From the NCBI RefSeq assembly GCF_002776525.5, contig NC_045439.1, positions 156,227,850-156,291,849 of the forward strand: a stretch of 64,000 bases of DNA, read 5' to 3'. Shown here one piece after another: positions 22,943 to 35,310 of the stretch. A program made the translations under genes and the position numbers. The DNA is from Piliocolobus tephrosceles. Its lineage: Eukaryota; Chordata; Mammalia; Primates; Cercopithecidae. The notes under the pieces were generated by a model, which worked only from the letters and a program-made list of their open reading frames with translations, was not told the DNA's origin and did no database searches. How positions within the stretch are numbered: the first letter of the stretch is position 1; every line of letters starts with the position of its first letter.

Positions 22943-24547
22943 GTATGTTAAAGAAGGGAAGAGTACAAGAGAAATATCCCAGTGGCTGTAAGGCTGAAGA
23001 ACTCTGAGGCTCTGTAATGTTGGAAGTTGCTGGCTCTCTGCTATGCAAGGTAACCCTACCCCCACCCCCTAGCACCTCACCTACAAAATCATCAGTAAAT
23101 TTATCTGGACAAAGATACCTTCGTAAGAGTAGACCAGGGTGGAAGGAAGGTGACAAGGACTCACAAAGGTTTTGAGTGTGAAACTTAGGTAAGAGAGAAA
23201 GAACAGTGCTGAGACAGCCCTTGAGCATGACGGATCCAGGGGGATGGAACTCGTACTCCACGGAATTAGAACAAAGTATGGAGAGAGCTTGCGACATTGT
23301 GGCCAATGGAACCAGTACACCTAAAGAAGGCTAGGGGGAATCTGAGACACAGAATCCAAAGGATAATTTCGGGATAGGTAAGTGTGTTTTTAAATGTTTT
23401 TGCAAAATATTAGTTTCTCAAGGAACACATATAAAAATGGGTTCCACATCAATGAGGTCTGAAAACATGACATAGTGTACCCTTTCCATGCAGAGTCACG
23501 GGGCACATGAGAATAACACGGTCAAGTTAAAATGCACATCACAGGAAAGAAAATGCTTCAACCCTGAATAACCTGGCCTGCCCCAGATGTGACCTTGGAA
23601 TCTTCTTTTTAACTCAGAATACACATTTAACATCTTGTATACACAATTGTTTATTATACATGTTAGCGAAAATGCTGGCATAGGAAATTATAGTGGGAAT
23701 TCAGATAGAGATAAGGTAGGATTTTTTTTTCCTTCACAATAAAAATCCCTTCTTCTGACCATATATATAAACAGTATACCCTTGTGCTGCTAACTTTAGT
23801 TAATATGAAAAATTCTAGAGAAGAACATAAAATTCACCCACACCACCATATACAAAGATAAATCAATGGCAATGTTTAAGTGTATTCATATCTAGATTTT
23901 TTTCAGTTTATAAAGTTAATTTGAATTTTTTTTATAAGGACTAGGTTCACAGTAAACAGTTTTCCTTTAAAAATATATCACAGACGAATGTGGACACCAA
24001 TCCTCCAATGATGGACACTCAGACTGTCTCAATGGGGGAAAAAAATGAGGTTGATATTGTCATTGATTCTATTCTGTCCTGTCTGGGTAGGCTCCAACCT
24101 CTCAGGTGAAAGGAGCACAAGAGAAGGTAAAGGCTGCCTTGACCTCCAGTGACCCAACACCAGGTCATCCACGACAGGTATGGACAGGGCCCCTGCAAAC
24201 CCCTGGTTTATTTATTCCGTTCATAACCATGAGGCAGAGGAGAAATGCCAGGCAGTGCCCCAGGAATACTCAAGCTCACAGCTTTTTCAACACATTTCCT
24301 TTTCCTTACAACTTGAGTCTTTCTGAAAGTTGTCTTCTGCACATACTGCTACCAAAATCCACCCCAGTGTCTATCTCACTGCAGACACAAGACCAGCAAG
24401 TCTTATCATGCCTGTATCTCCAAGTATCTTGTTCTTGCTGACCAAGTCATGGTTTTCTAATTCGACTGACACTGTACATTCTATTTCCATCATCAAAACC
24501 CATCAGATGGATGACAGATCTGCAAACACCATAATGGGGTGATTGTA
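22943..24547. other. Unassigned non-coding stretch
   Basis: No family recognised with confidence; 23720-24060 is AT-rich and may be decayed LINE. Open frames here (for example 22932-23306 minus) are unsupported. Confidence 0.35.
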
Positions 24548-24564
24548 CTTTTATGACTAGTTTT

Positions 24565-24840
24565 TGCTGTTGGTTTGGTTTTGGTTTTTGTTTTTTGAGA
24601 TGGAATCTTGCTCTGTCACCCAGGCTGGAGTGCAGCGGGTTCACGCCATTCTCCTGCCTCAACCTCCCGAGTAGCTGGAACTACAGGCGTCTACCACCAC
24701 GCCTGGTTAATTTTTTGTATTTTTAGTAGAGACAAGGTTTCACCGTGTTAGCCAGGATGGTCTTGATCTCCTGACCTCGTGATCTCCAGCCTCGGCCTCC
24801 CAAAGTGCTGGGATTACAGGCGTGAGCCACCACGACTTGT
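24565..24840 (-). mobile_element. AluY-like SINE with deletion, long target duplication
   Basis: Reverse-complement AluY-type ('gttagccaggatggtcttga'). About 35 bp of the right arm is missing between 'gagtgcagcg' and 'ggttcacgccattctcctg'. The 17-bp duplication cttttatgactagtttt is exact at 24548-24564 and 24841-24857. Confidence 0.96.
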
Positions 24841-24857
24841 CTTTTATGACTAGTTTT

Positions 24858-26280
24858 AAATCTTCTTTATCCCGTTTGGAGTTACATTTTTGTATTGCAT
24901 TCTGTTTGATCACATGTGGACAATCCCACTTTCCTTTACTTGGCCATTGCCAGACATCTCTTTGCCAATGCCTTAAGCTATTTTTGTTTGTTTGCCAATA
25001 GTATCTATCTCATTTTTGCTTTTTACCCCAATCTAAAAGCACTTTTAATAGAGGAAATTAAGTAACACCTTTAGTGTGGTTAGTTAACATAACTGAATTA
25101 TTGCCTGGCTTATTTACTATAGTTCCTTAATTTTTGTTTCTCTAATTTTCCTGCCTTTTGCTGTTTTGTTCAACTTTTGTTGTTTGCTTTTTCTAATGAT
25201 TTTGAAATTATATATCAATTTTCTAACCAAATTTTTAAATATATATTTGAAATTATATATCTAATAAGTATATCTCAATAGCATAGGTATCTACAGTCTC
25301 TATGCAATATGGCAAAATTTTCTACCTCACTCTGCCTCCCAGATTTTATCAAATCAGCCACATTAGCATCAGCAATTCCAACTTAACTGTACAGTTCATT
25401 GGTTTAATTGCTTACTTCTGCAGTATTTATACCAATGCTGTTTATCTTTAATAATTAAATATAATTATTAAAGTTTATAATTATATAAATTATTAAAGAT
25501 AATTGATTGTTTAATAACAATTAAATAATAATTGGTTTATTTTAATAACAATTAAAGGCATTATTAAATAATTAATATAACTTTCCTCATTTGGCTTGTG
25601 CACTACAAGTAATTTCCTTTATTCAGAAATGGTATGCAGAAAGTTGGAGTCCACTGTATTTCTGAAAATGACTTTCATGTACCCATTCACATAAATGAGC
25701 TTAGAAATCTTGCGTATTGAAAGCCTAGAGGAATCTTGCTTCACAACCTGTTCCTTCTAAAATATGCAAATGTTGCTGCATTATCTTCTAGCATTTGACT
25801 TTATGGATTAAAATCTAGTGTTAATCTGACCCTTTTCTTTTAAAATAGCCTGCTTGATCTTGTTTAATGCTTATCTTTGATTTTTTTTGATTACTGAAAT
25901 TGAGAAAATTTTCTATTACCTGAATCAAACCAAAAACAAAAACATCTCCTATATGCCCATCTGACGTCTTACATGTATTTTCCACGACTTTAGCTTTTCT
26001 CTCATAATTTCCCCATCTTGTCTCATTCCTCTCAGTTGCAAAATAGATCCCCCAGGTGCGATCCTAACTCACTAATCCAATGTTGGTCATCTGGTTTCCT
26101 TCTCACAGTAACATTTTCGTGTCCTCCGTCTGCCTCCAAGAGACTTCACAGTCTCTTCTTTGGCAATGTGGCACCTCTCAGATCTCACAGGTCATGAGCC
26201 AGAGTTGTTCTGAAGTTTTATTCCATTTCTCTGTTTCATTGTGTGCCATTTACTCCACTGACTTTGGAGTTGGTGTGTGA
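24858..26280 (-). mobile_element. Decayed L1/HAL1-type LINE relic
   Basis: 'ctgcattatcttctagcatt', 'taatctgacccttttctttt' and 'ctttgattttttttgatta' follow the reverse-complement order of old L1/HAL1 sequence. The block 25440-25585 is almost pure A/T. Confidence 0.5.
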
Positions 26281-26832
26281 TATAGCCTAAACATTCACAA
26301 ATGCTTCCAAATGCTATGCACACCGAGCACCCAGGGGTCAGTGTGCTGCCCGAAGCTTGGAGCAGTGCGTTACATACAGAAGTAGAAGCGAATTGTCCAG
26401 TCAGGATTAAACATGATGGCTTTGACCTACTGTGTGCAGGAAAAAAGTGATGAGAGGAGGCCAAAGAAAGCTGTAGCCATGTGGCCTCCAGACGGACCTT
26501 ATTATCTATGGGTGCTTGGTTTCTTTTTGTTCTTTGACTCTATGTGATTTATTTGGTTACATTTAAAGCAAATCAGCAATTTCTGCTCTATAATTAAAAG
26601 TATTTGTATGTCTTTATAAACACTGAGTATATATACTATTAATTGTTGTTATTTTTTGATTCTCAAAGCTTTCCAGGCCTAATCGTTATCCTGCAACAAC
26701 TTTCAAAGAAGTGAGAGCAGTGATTTCCTCTCCTCCACTGTTCATAAGAGTCATGGAGAAGTGGGGTTGAAAAAGAAGACTGCCTGAGCCCAACCCCAGA
26801 GCCCAACTTGGGGTACCTGAGATACAGCCCTA
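26281..26832. other. Unassigned stretch
   Basis: No repeat or exon recognised. Confidence 0.4.
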
Positions 26833-27300
26833 TCTGTTAGTTTCCTACTGCTGCTGCAACCAATGACCAAAACCTCAGTGGTTTAGAACAATACAAAATT
26901 ATCACCTTTCAGCTTTTGAGGTCAAAAGTCCAAAAAGGATTGGGTTGGTAAGACTGAGCTCCTTCTGGAGGCTCCAGGGGAGAGTCCCTTCCCTTGCCTT
27001 CTCCAGCTTCCAGAGGCTGCCGTCAGCCCTTGGCTTGTGGTCCCACAGCACTCTTGAGTTCTGCTTCCATCTTTGCCTCTCCTTCTCTGACTCTCCTGCC
27101 TTCCTCTTTCCCTTATGAGGACCCCTGTGACTACCTTGAGCCCATTCAGATACCTGGCACCACCTCCCCATCTCCAAATCCACAACTTCCCCACATCTAC
27201 AAAGTCCTTTTTGCCATGTAAGGTAAAAGGTTCATAGGTTCCAGGGGTTAGGACATGGACATCAGTGTGAGGGTGGAGGTACGAGTCTCCTCATACACCC
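26833..27300 (-). mobile_element. MaLR-type LTR (MLT1-like)
   Basis: Reverse-complement order: 'gttagtttcctactgctgct', 'cttctggaggctccagggga', 'ccttctccagcttccagagg', 'ggggttaggacatggacatc'. These match the 3'-to-5' layout of MaLR LTRs. It is older than the Alus. Edges are approximate. Confidence 0.75.
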
Positions 27301-27679
27301 AGAAACCTGCACTTTGAACAAGAACCAGCAGACTGTCTGGTGAGAAACACCAAATAAGACCTACTACATGGTGGCTGGAGCTTTTTCTTTCAGGACACTC
27401 TTCAGACCCATCACCTTAAAAGTCCGAAACCAATAGACTGGTGAATAAATGTATAATAATATAAACAAAACACCATCCTTGACAATTTATTAAGATAAAA
27501 CATTGCAGTATGTACCTAGACTTACCCAGAATTCATTTTTAAGTGGACAGATAAATGACAAAACAGAAATGTCTAAGAATCATTGGGGAAAAATAAAAGT
27601 CAAACCAAAAGCCAAGCCCGCTTTCCACAGCAGAATCAACACGACACCCTATGGAGACTCTGATACGCTCAAAAAACAT
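27301..27679. other. Unassigned stretch
   Basis: Nothing recognised. An open frame at 27503-27892 runs from here into an Alu and is not a gene. Confidence 0.4.
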
Positions 27680-27691
27680 ACTTCCATGTTT

Positions 27692-27985
27692 GTTTGTTTG
27701 TTTGTGACAGAGTTTCACTCTGTCGCTCAGGCTGGAGTGAAGTGGTATGATCTCAGCTCACTGCAACCTCTGCCCCATGAGTTCAAGCGATTCTCATGCT
27801 TCAGCCTCCCGAGTAGCTGTTATTACAGGCGCCCACCACCATGCACAGCTATGTTTTGTATTTTTAGCAGAGATGGGGTTTCACCATGTTGACCAGGCTG
27901 GTCTTGAACTCCTGACCTCAAGTGACCCACCCGCCTTGGCTTCCCAAAGTGTTGCGATTATAGGTGTGAGCCACCGTGCCCAGCC
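27692..27985 (-). mobile_element. Alu SINE with target duplication
   Basis: Full-length reverse-complement Alu with a (TTTG)n tail, flanked by acttccatgttt at 27680-27691 and 27986-27997. Confidence 0.96.
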
Positions 27986-27997
27986 ACTTCCATGTTT

Positions 27998-28530
27998 TAA
28001 AGCTTCACTTTTCCATGTGTCTTAAGCTCTTTTCCCCCCCAAAAAAAAGTAAAATTTCTGAATTGTTTAAATACATTATTAGGAAACAGAACTTAAAAGG
28101 CCAGTCTTCTTTGGTATATGCCCAAATTCCAAATGTGTCAATATTTCTATAATAAATAGCACCAGCACTGACAGACTGCATAATGCAGGGTTTCCTGTGC
28201 TGCCATTCACCAGCACACACAAAAGTGAGTGTAATGAAAATGTCAAGAAACGGCATCCCATTTAGAAACCAGGAAATATAAAAATGCAGCTATCAGTCAT
28301 CCCTAAGGCTGGCCAAATAAAAGGTTTTAAATATAGTCATGGATCACCAGTGTCACAAGCAACAACATTGGCTGCACAGAGAGGCAGCAGAATTCGCAGC
28401 ATTGAGGATTTGCTGGGCAGCTGATGAGATCTGCCCACTTTGAACTTGCTCTCAACTGACATACCCAGATCTGTTTTCACATCAGCTGTCAAAATGATAG
28501 TTCTCCTGCATACTATGCCTGCACTGTTAA
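27998..28530. other. Mostly unassigned; possible CR1/L3 fragment
   Basis: 'tgaacttgctctcaactgac' followed by 'atacccagatctgttttcac' at 28440-28490 recalls an ancient CR1/L3 LINE. The rest is unassigned. Confidence 0.35.
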
Positions 28531-28610
28531 TATCTATCTATCTATCCATCTATCCACCCATCCATCATCTATCTTTCCATCCATCCATCCATCCGTCCAT
28601 CCACCCATCT
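28531..28610 (+). repeat. Tetranucleotide microsatellite (ATCT/ATCC)
   Basis: About 80 bp of TATC, CATC and CCATC units with several interruptions. It abuts the tail end of the following Alu. Confidence 0.92.
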
Positions 28611-28892
28611 TGAGATGGGGCATTGCTCTGTGGCCCAAGCTGGAATGCAGTGGTGCAATCTTGGCTCACTGCAGCCTGGACCCTTCAGGCTCCAGCAATC
28701 TTCCTGCCTTAGCCCCACAAGTAGCTGGGACCACAGGCACACACTACCACACCTGGGTAATTTTTCAAATTTTGTAGAGACAGGGTCTCACTATGTTCCC
28801 AGGGCTGGTCTTGAACTCCTGGCCTCAAGCAAGCATCCCTCCTCAGCCTCCTAAAGTGCTAGGATCATGGGCATCAGCCACCATGCCCAGCC
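28611..28892 (-). mobile_element. Alu SINE, old (AluJ-like)
   Basis: Reverse-complement Alu with many changes; 'actcctggcctcaagcaagc' and 'gcatcagccaccatgcccag' mark the left arm. Divergence fits the J group. Confidence 0.92.
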
Positions 28893-29699
28893 AATATTTA
28901 ATTTTTGAATTTGGGAATTCCACACTGGAGCTGGGATTTTGTACTGACATGTATACTCTCTATCACATGTAACCCATTAAAAACGTCATCTGCTTTGCTG
29001 GTTGCAGTCCTTCCTCCCTCTGTCCTAATTCTGACAGGATCTGGTAAGAGGGACAAGTCTGTCTGTGGTTGAAACCTATGGACAGCCATGAGCTGAAACT
29101 ACGGACCCCGTAGTTCTCAAAGGAATACAGAGAAGCAGGTATGGAATGCCAACAGGGCTGCACAATGCCCGATCCAGGCCGCCGGGAGGGCACCTCCATG
29201 ATGGGGTGAGGATGAGGGAAGGAGTCCCAGTTCAAGAAGCCGTTACCAAAAGGTGCTCCTAGCAAGCCAGGTGGCTTCACTCACCCATGCCTGATGTAGA
29301 GCCACCCACGTCCCCCATCTGTACAACAGGGCTGGGCTTCCAAACACCTACCGAACCTTTCCTTCCTCTGAAACCCAGAAGCCTGTGTTGTAGACCTCAA
29401 CCACCACGTACACATCGTCTCTAAGGAGAAATCAATTCCGTGGGGGAAAACCTGGGAATGGAGGAAGCAGGAACAAGAAAGTGGGAAGTGGGGAGAGGCG
29501 AGAAGGCTTTCGCTTTCAGAAGGCGAGTTAGAGATAGCACCTGCCTCCCCCATCGATAGAAGGCTCCTCCCTCCCATGGCTGGCTCCACTCATCCTGCCA
29601 GCCTCAGTTCAAAGGCCACAGGCCCAGTCCACAGCACAGCCCTGGCCCCTCTCGATGGCCTTGCAGTTTTATCTCAAACACGTATCTCTGTATGAAATG
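28893..29699. other. Unassigned single-copy-like stretch
   Basis: No repeat recognised. Open frames 28963-29589 minus lack homology and consistent ATG starts. A perfect 8-bp stem with a 3-base loop (aactacgg acc ccgtagtt) lies at 29097-29115. Confidence 0.4.
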
Positions 29700-29837
29700 G
29701 TTTCCTTATTTTTTGCCTGTCTCTTCTGCTCCAGGACTTGTACTCGCCAGGCAGAGGCCTGCTGTGTCTTCTCCAAAGCAGCATCTCCAGCTCCCAACAC
29801 AGGCCTGGCCCACAGCAGGTACTATGATCATTATGAG
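29700..29837 (+). mobile_element. L2 LINE 3'-end fragment
   Basis: 'ttgcctgtctcttctgctcc', then 'cagcatctccagctcccaac' and 'cctggcccacagcaggtact' follow the L2 3' terminus. An Alu inserts just after. Confidence 0.65.
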
Positions 29838-29848
29838 TGCATTGAGAG

Positions 29849-30020
29849 GCCAGGCACGGTGGCACATGCCTGTAATCACAGCTACTCGGGAGGCTGAGGT
29901 AGGAGAATCGCTTGAACCCAGGAGGCAGGCAGAGGTTGCAGTGAGCCAAGGTTGCGCCACTGCACTCCAGCCTGGGCAACAGAGTGAGACTCCATCTCAA
30001 AAACAAACAAACAAAAAGAA
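29849..30020 (+). mobile_element. Internally deleted Alu (172 bp)
   Basis: It starts 'gccaggcacggtggcacatg' and goes straight into right-arm 'cctgtaatcacagctactcg'. The left arm after 'ggtggc' and the middle are missing, as expected from recombination between the paired 'ggtggc..cctgtaatc' segments of the two arms. Target duplication tgcattgagag at 29838-29848 and 30021-30031. Confidence 0.93.
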
Positions 30021-30031
30021 TGCATTGAGAG

Positions 30032-30072
30032 ATGGGTGGGGGAAGGAAGGGAGGAAGGAGGGAGGAAGAGAG
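30032..30072 (+). repeat. GGAA-rich purine tract
   Basis: About 40 bp of GGA/GGAA-type units just after the Alu's duplication. Confidence 0.8.
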
Positions 30073-30391
30073 GTACAGCCATCACCCGGTAAAACAAGGC
30101 CTAATCTGACCTAGATTTAATTTTCCTGGAGACTACCCACTCTCCAAAAAAGGGCCAATGACTCACTCTGAAAGACAGTGTCTGATGAAACTGTGCTAGA
30201 GATACTCCCGGTTACCAGGTTCCTGGTCTTACTGATACATCTCCAGTGAACTCCCACCCTCCCCGATGTCTTTCTAGTAACTCCTTTGTGCACAGCTACC
30301 CAAAGCTGGCTTCTGCTGCTTGCCCTAAATATACCCTATTCCAGGAGCATGGATTCAGGGTTGTTGAGGCACACTGCAGGCCCAAATTGTT
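30073..30391. other. Unassigned stretch
   Basis: Nothing recognised. Confidence 0.4.
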
Positions 30392-30600
30392 TTCAAGCTT
30401 TACATCTGGGCACTCGACCTGTTTAATCCTCACAAGGACCTAAAGAGGGAAACGCAATTACAATCTGGTATTCTAAGGATACTAGTGACCAGGTTACACA
30501 ACCCCGGGTAAAATCACATTGGCAATTAACAGAGGAGCCTGGGTTTACACCCAGGCCATAAATTTCCCTCCTGCGATGCCACGCTGGCCCCTGCAGGTAT
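30392..30600 (-). mobile_element. MIR SINE
   Basis: Reverse-complement MIR: 'tttaatcctcacaaggacct', 'ccaggttacacaaccccggg', 'gagcctgggtttacacccag' and 'gatgccacgctggccc' are in consensus order. Confidence 0.75.
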
Positions 30601-31189
30601 GGTTTATTGTGGTAAGTAAAGAATCTTCTATAACTTACGTTTTTTATGAATCTAAAATGTTGATGAAACAGGTCTGCTTGGAGTAGGATCCACCTGTGTC
30701 ATTTTGAATCCCGTACAACGTTAGACTACGCTTTGAATCATTCTCCTAAAAATATAATTTTATTTTAAATTATATTTAAATTAATTAAAAATATAATTTT
30801 ATAACTTGCCCTGGAGACATTTTACAGACATGCTTTTAGCAAAAATATAACCCACAAAATAAAAGTCACTTTGTGAAATGCTCTCCCAAAATTTATATAA
30901 CACACATAACCATTTTTCTTAAAACTATTTTTAGATCTAAGCAATGGTAAACTCATTAGTCTGATTATAATATGATGTTATACTCCCTGGGATCTGCAAA
31001 CAGAACACAGAGAACTCAGCTTGAGGAAAAACAGTAAGCAAATTAAAAAGTAAAATAAAATCTTAGCCTATGTTCACACACGCAGAATTTAAATGACAAT
31101 TTTTATAGGGGAAAGGAGTGGGAGGTGGAGGCAAAGAGATCAATCCATTTGCCTCTCACTCCAGGTCTAAGAACCCTCATTTTCTATTC
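30601..31189. other. Unassigned AT-rich stretch
   Basis: Contains an AT-only 11-bp inverted repeat (aaatataattt / aaattatattt) at about 30750-30778. No repeat family or gene was recognised. Confidence 0.4.
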
Positions 31190-31560
31190 CTCAAATGAAT
31201 GAATGAACACAAGACCACTCTGATGAGGAAGTCTGAAATAATGGAAACGCGCTGGCATTTGCATTCCCTTTCAATGTGAACAGGCTATTTTGATAGTTAG
31301 CAAAACCATTACAAATTGCCTGAGATTTCATCCTTTGTTGCTCTAAAATGGCTCTCTGGCCGTAGGATGCCATATCACTGCAAAAGGCACATACCTTTAA
31401 ATAGGCAGGCAAAGTGGATTGTGTTAAATATGAAATTAGCGACATGTTCTCTCAATGCATGGAGTCTAATTCTAATTTAAAAGACTTCTGCTCATTTCAG
31501 GCAATGCCTGTTCCTTCATGTTTATAAACTCAATTCCAATTTTCTGCAATTCAAATAAAT
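31190..31560. other. Repeat-free block, possible conserved non-coding element
   Basis: Even composition, no transposon signatures, no homopolymers above six; holds 'ggcatttgcattccctttca' and 'attgtgttaaatatgaaatt'. A candidate for cross-species conservation; see findings. Confidence 0.3.
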
Positions 31561-31747
31561 CCCACCTCCAGCCCTGGGTTTTGGTCCCACCCACCTCTGC
31601 CCCAGGCACCAGGCTCAGCCTCCCAGGCCCTCTGCCTGCACCGCACACCTGCCATGTCTGAGCTCTTGAGCATGGGTCTGTGCTGCCTAGGAGGCTCCTC
31701 GCCAGGTTTCCACATCACAGATGCCTCGTCGCCATCCTGGCCTGGCC
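31561..31747. other. C-rich single-copy-like stretch
   Basis: No family recognised; it leads into L2. Confidence 0.35.
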
Positions 31748-31930
31748 TTAAACATCATCTCCTCCCAGTGGCTTGGCCTGAAGAACTGCTCTGATGTCTT
31801 CTTCCCCACATTTGCACCATGTTTGATTATCTCACTCTCGCTGGTTAGTGCTGTTCCCATCTGACCCTTTCTCTCCCCAACACTGTGAGCTTTGTTGGGA
31901 TCAGGACCCTGGGTCCCCAGTGCACACTGG
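31748..31930 (+). mobile_element. L2 LINE 3' fragment
   Basis: 'aaacatcatctcctcccagt', 'gaagaactgctctgatgtct' and 'ccaacactgtgagctttgtt' follow L2 order. Highly diverged. Confidence 0.55.
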
Positions 31931-33224
31931 GGGAATCCAGCTGCAGCTGGTGACTGAGGCCGCAGGAGCCCACGCCCAGGGCAGTGCCCCTGACCAGCAG
32001 CGGGAAACAGCATGGCAGCCCACACCTACAGGGCCTGGCACACTCCTCTGTCCCAGTGCAGCTTCACCCCTCCCCACCTCCCCCAGCTCCCAGCTGCAGC
32101 CTCCCCAGACCCTGGGATACACACAGATGTGAGGAGCCCTCAGCTGTCCCTGCAGGCCTGGAGTTGGCCAGCTCCACTGCTGGTCCAGCCCTGGCTCCTG
32201 CTTCCGGCCTCACTACTGGGCATCTACCCCCAAGAGGCACCGGGTATAATCACCTATTCTCTACCTGCTCATCGCACCCCCATCTCCATCTGCAGGCCTC
32301 TATCACGGTGTAAGCCTCCCCTGGGTAAAGTTCTCCATGAGCATAAGAGGCATCTTTCTTACAATTGAATCCCAGCACAAACAGGTCTCAATCACACCAC
32401 TGCCCTGTCAGAAGTGAAGGAACCTGCCTGGGTCAGCCCCTGACGGTCCTGGCACTCTGTGTACTGGACCCAGTCCCAGCACTGGTGGCTGTGACTGTCT
32501 CCTCCCCGCAGCATCACAGGTGGGTGAGTTCTAGCCTAGGAGGGTAGGTCTCAGCCAACCTCAGTTCACTGCGTCTTCAGGTTACATTTCACTGCAGTGA
32601 ATACTCAGAATGAATAATGCAGTGAAGGGCTGTGCCCTGTTTCAAGGGGACCACAGGTGCCCCTTTCCAGTTTGCTCCTTTCCTTTTTGAACTAACGGTA
32701 GAAAATTCCCTTTACCCTTAGAAACTCAACTCCAACAGCGATTTAGCTACATTTTATTCTTCAGGCTGCTTATAGTAATTCACATATCCATGAGAAAAAC
32801 ACCAATTTACTTAATGGTACAAATCTTATTCCCCATCACATAACACAGCTAGTTAAAAATGCATTCTTTCAAGCCAAGATGAAATAATTCCCAGAATGTC
32901 CCTTTTAGTCAAACTTGGCTCTTGACAAGTCTACAGAGAATCCCGATAATAGGCTTCAAAGGCTGGCCCCGGCCCCCGCTGGCAGCTGGTACGGATTCCA
33001 GCAGGGGAACCCTCCCCAGACCCCTTCTCTGCCACCGGCTCAAGGGGGTCTCAAGGTCTCTCAGACACCAAACACAGACTCCTCCACAGAAACAAAGAAA
33101 AAACAACTACCTTCTGGCCCTAGGATCTGTGCATTCCCCTTTCCTAAAGCGAACCACCCTCATCCTCTCATAAAGAACCAAAAGGCACGTCATTCACCTG
33201 AATGACTCTACACCACCAACCCTA
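31931..33224. other. GC-rich then mixed single-copy-like stretch
   Basis: Overlapping open frames in several phases (31848-32368) are proline- and serine-rich, as random GC-rich DNA gives. No exon-intron structure was supported. A 14-bp perfect palindrome ttcactgcagtgaa lies at 32588-32601. Confidence 0.4.
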
Positions 33225-33415
33225 TTACTCTATTCCCATGCCCTGCTTATATGTATTTGTTGCTGTAAGACTTCTTACTACCCAGCATTACATTGTCAAT
33301 TTGTTTGTCTGTCTACCCTCTGTCTATCCTAGAGAATGTGAGCTTAGAGTGTACAACAGTACCTAGAAACAGATGACCAAGGAAATCTGCTGAATGAACT
33401 AATGACTATCTGGTT
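33225..33415 (+). mobile_element. L2 LINE 3'-end fragment
   Basis: 'tttgtttgtctgtctaccct', 'ctagagaatgtgagcttaga' and 'gctgaatgaactaatgac' correspond to the L2 3' terminus. Confidence 0.65.
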
Positions 33416-34783
33416 ACCGTGGCTCTAGCTGGCATGTCAGTTCAGGATATATCTTGATTTTAGGAATTCAGGAATTCCCTGTAATCTTTCAAAGGGGTCA
33501 TGGGGCTTCCCTGATTGCAGAATTCAGCAATCTATGAGCGAGTATCTGTGCATTTCGTTGCTTCTGCTTTGGAAGAGTCTGTTGTTCTGTAATAGGTCTG
33601 TTATTCATTAAGCCTTTCAAAAAGATGTTCCCTGGTGCATAGGTCAACATTGCAAATTGTTTCCTTCGCCTTCCTAAACAAGCCTCACATAAGAAGCTAT
33701 GTGATTACTTGATGTTTGGGTGATTAAAACCACATCCTTGCCTTTCCTCAGCATCCCTTTACCTGTTCAGTGTCCCACACTAATCCACAGCTGTGCAATG
33801 TATCATAAATCAGACTAAGCGTCTCTGGAAGGATCATGTGCTACAAATTACAGAACACCCAGATCACCCAGACACATCCACGTGGTGCAAAATAAACCGC
33901 GAGGGAGAAAAGAATCTCGTTCCCGCAGTTTTGACCTGAAGCATACATGACATACATACATAGAGCATACATGAATGACCAAATCACTTCCACTGGAGTT
34001 AAACCTTACAGCCCATCCATGTTACTCAAGCAGAGATCAGAGGACACTGGGGAAGGGCAGGGTGGTGGCAGTGCACACTGAGTCTCACAAAGCTTGAGAA
34101 ACAACGCCTTAGATGGTGAAAGAAGTCTTATGTTAAAAATTAACATTTCAAAATGGAATTTTGGTAAAACAATCAACAAGAAAGCATGGCAGACCATGGC
34201 GCAAGTGTTAGGCAGACTCTAAGACTGGAGTTTCTCAATATGGGAGTTTGTGGCTCCCAGGGAATCTCCGCTATGATCCAGGTTGAAAAACTGTTCTAAA
34301 CCCAGTGAGACTTGTTTCCTGCAACTATTTAATTATGGTCCGTTTCGAGAGTACCGGACAGCTGTTTTCCATTCCTCCCCATTTCCCCCTCTTCCCTATC
34401 CCTCTCCAGGCTGCTCTCTACTAACTCCACCCTGCTTGACAAACATGTGTTTGCTTCTTTCAGTGACTTTTCCCTCCCATTTTCTTTTTTGGAAAGTCTC
34501 CCTTTGTCTGGCATTTGTGTTTTTAAGACAGCAAAAAATGGGAGCTCAGAGATCTGCAGCCACTCTGTGCTCCCCAATGTCTCCGGGGTGGGAGCGGTCT
34601 TCCCAGTGTGCAAACCCTCAAAGGAAAAGAAGTAGTAACAATTTCAAATGAGAAAACCCTCCTAAAGCAGCAGCTGGACCCAGATTTTGGTACATCTACC
34701 CGGTACTCCCAGGAATAAGCAGTGGGGACCATGCTTGGCCAGCACAGTGCATCCTGGGTGATGCTTGGGGCAAGTTTTCAGCA
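33416..34783. other. Single-copy-like stretch
   Basis: No repeat recognised over about 1.37 kb, which is unusual in this window. The 122-codon open frame at 34283-34651 has no recognisable domain. Confidence 0.4.
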
Positions 34784-34800
34784 CTGCTTGTTTAATTTTT

Positions 34801-35114
34801 TTTTTTTTTTTTTTTTTTTTTTGAGACGGAGTCTCACTCTGCCGCCCAGGCTGGAGTGCAATGGCCGGATCTCAGCTCACTGCAAGCTCCGCCTCCCAGG
34901 TTTACGCCATTCTCCTGCCTTGGCCTCCCAAGTAGCTGGGACTACAGGCGCCCGCCAAATCGCCCGGCTAGTTTTTTTTTTTTTTTTTGTATTTTTTAGT
35001 AGAGACGGGGTTTCACCGTGTTAGCCAGGATGGTCTCGATCTCCTGACCTCGTGATCCGCCCGTCTCGGCCTCCCAAAGTGCTGGGATTACAGGCTTGAG
35101 CCACTGCGCCCAGC
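34801..35114 (-). mobile_element. AluYRa-like SINE (Old World monkey type)
   Basis: Near-intact young Alu. Reverse-complement variants: 'gcaatggccggatctcagct', 'caggtttacgccattctcct' and 'attacaggcttgagccactg'. An exact 17-bp duplication ctgcttgtttaattttt flanks it at 34784-34800 and 35115-35131. The middle linker has grown to about 17 T bases (34972-34988). Confidence 0.93.
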
Positions 35115-35131
35115 CTGCTTGTTTAATTTTT

Positions 35132-35310
35132 ATGTTTGCTAATATCCTTTTGAGGGGATGATAAAACTTACCCAAGCCTTCAAACCATCTTTCTAGTGTA
35201 GTTTTATAAATTGTTATTTGGTTCTAATCAAACTCTACGGGAGGAAAAGAAAGGTGGACATAAAAATAAGGCCCTTGGATTCTTTCAAGAGAATGTTGCT
35301 GCATATCTAT
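35132..35310. other. Short unassigned spacer
   Basis: Nothing recognised between the Alu and the microsatellite. Confidence 0.4.

Noticed and set aside
28531..28610. Possible CRISPR-like or satellite array
   Set aside because: A simple tetranucleotide microsatellite without spacers.
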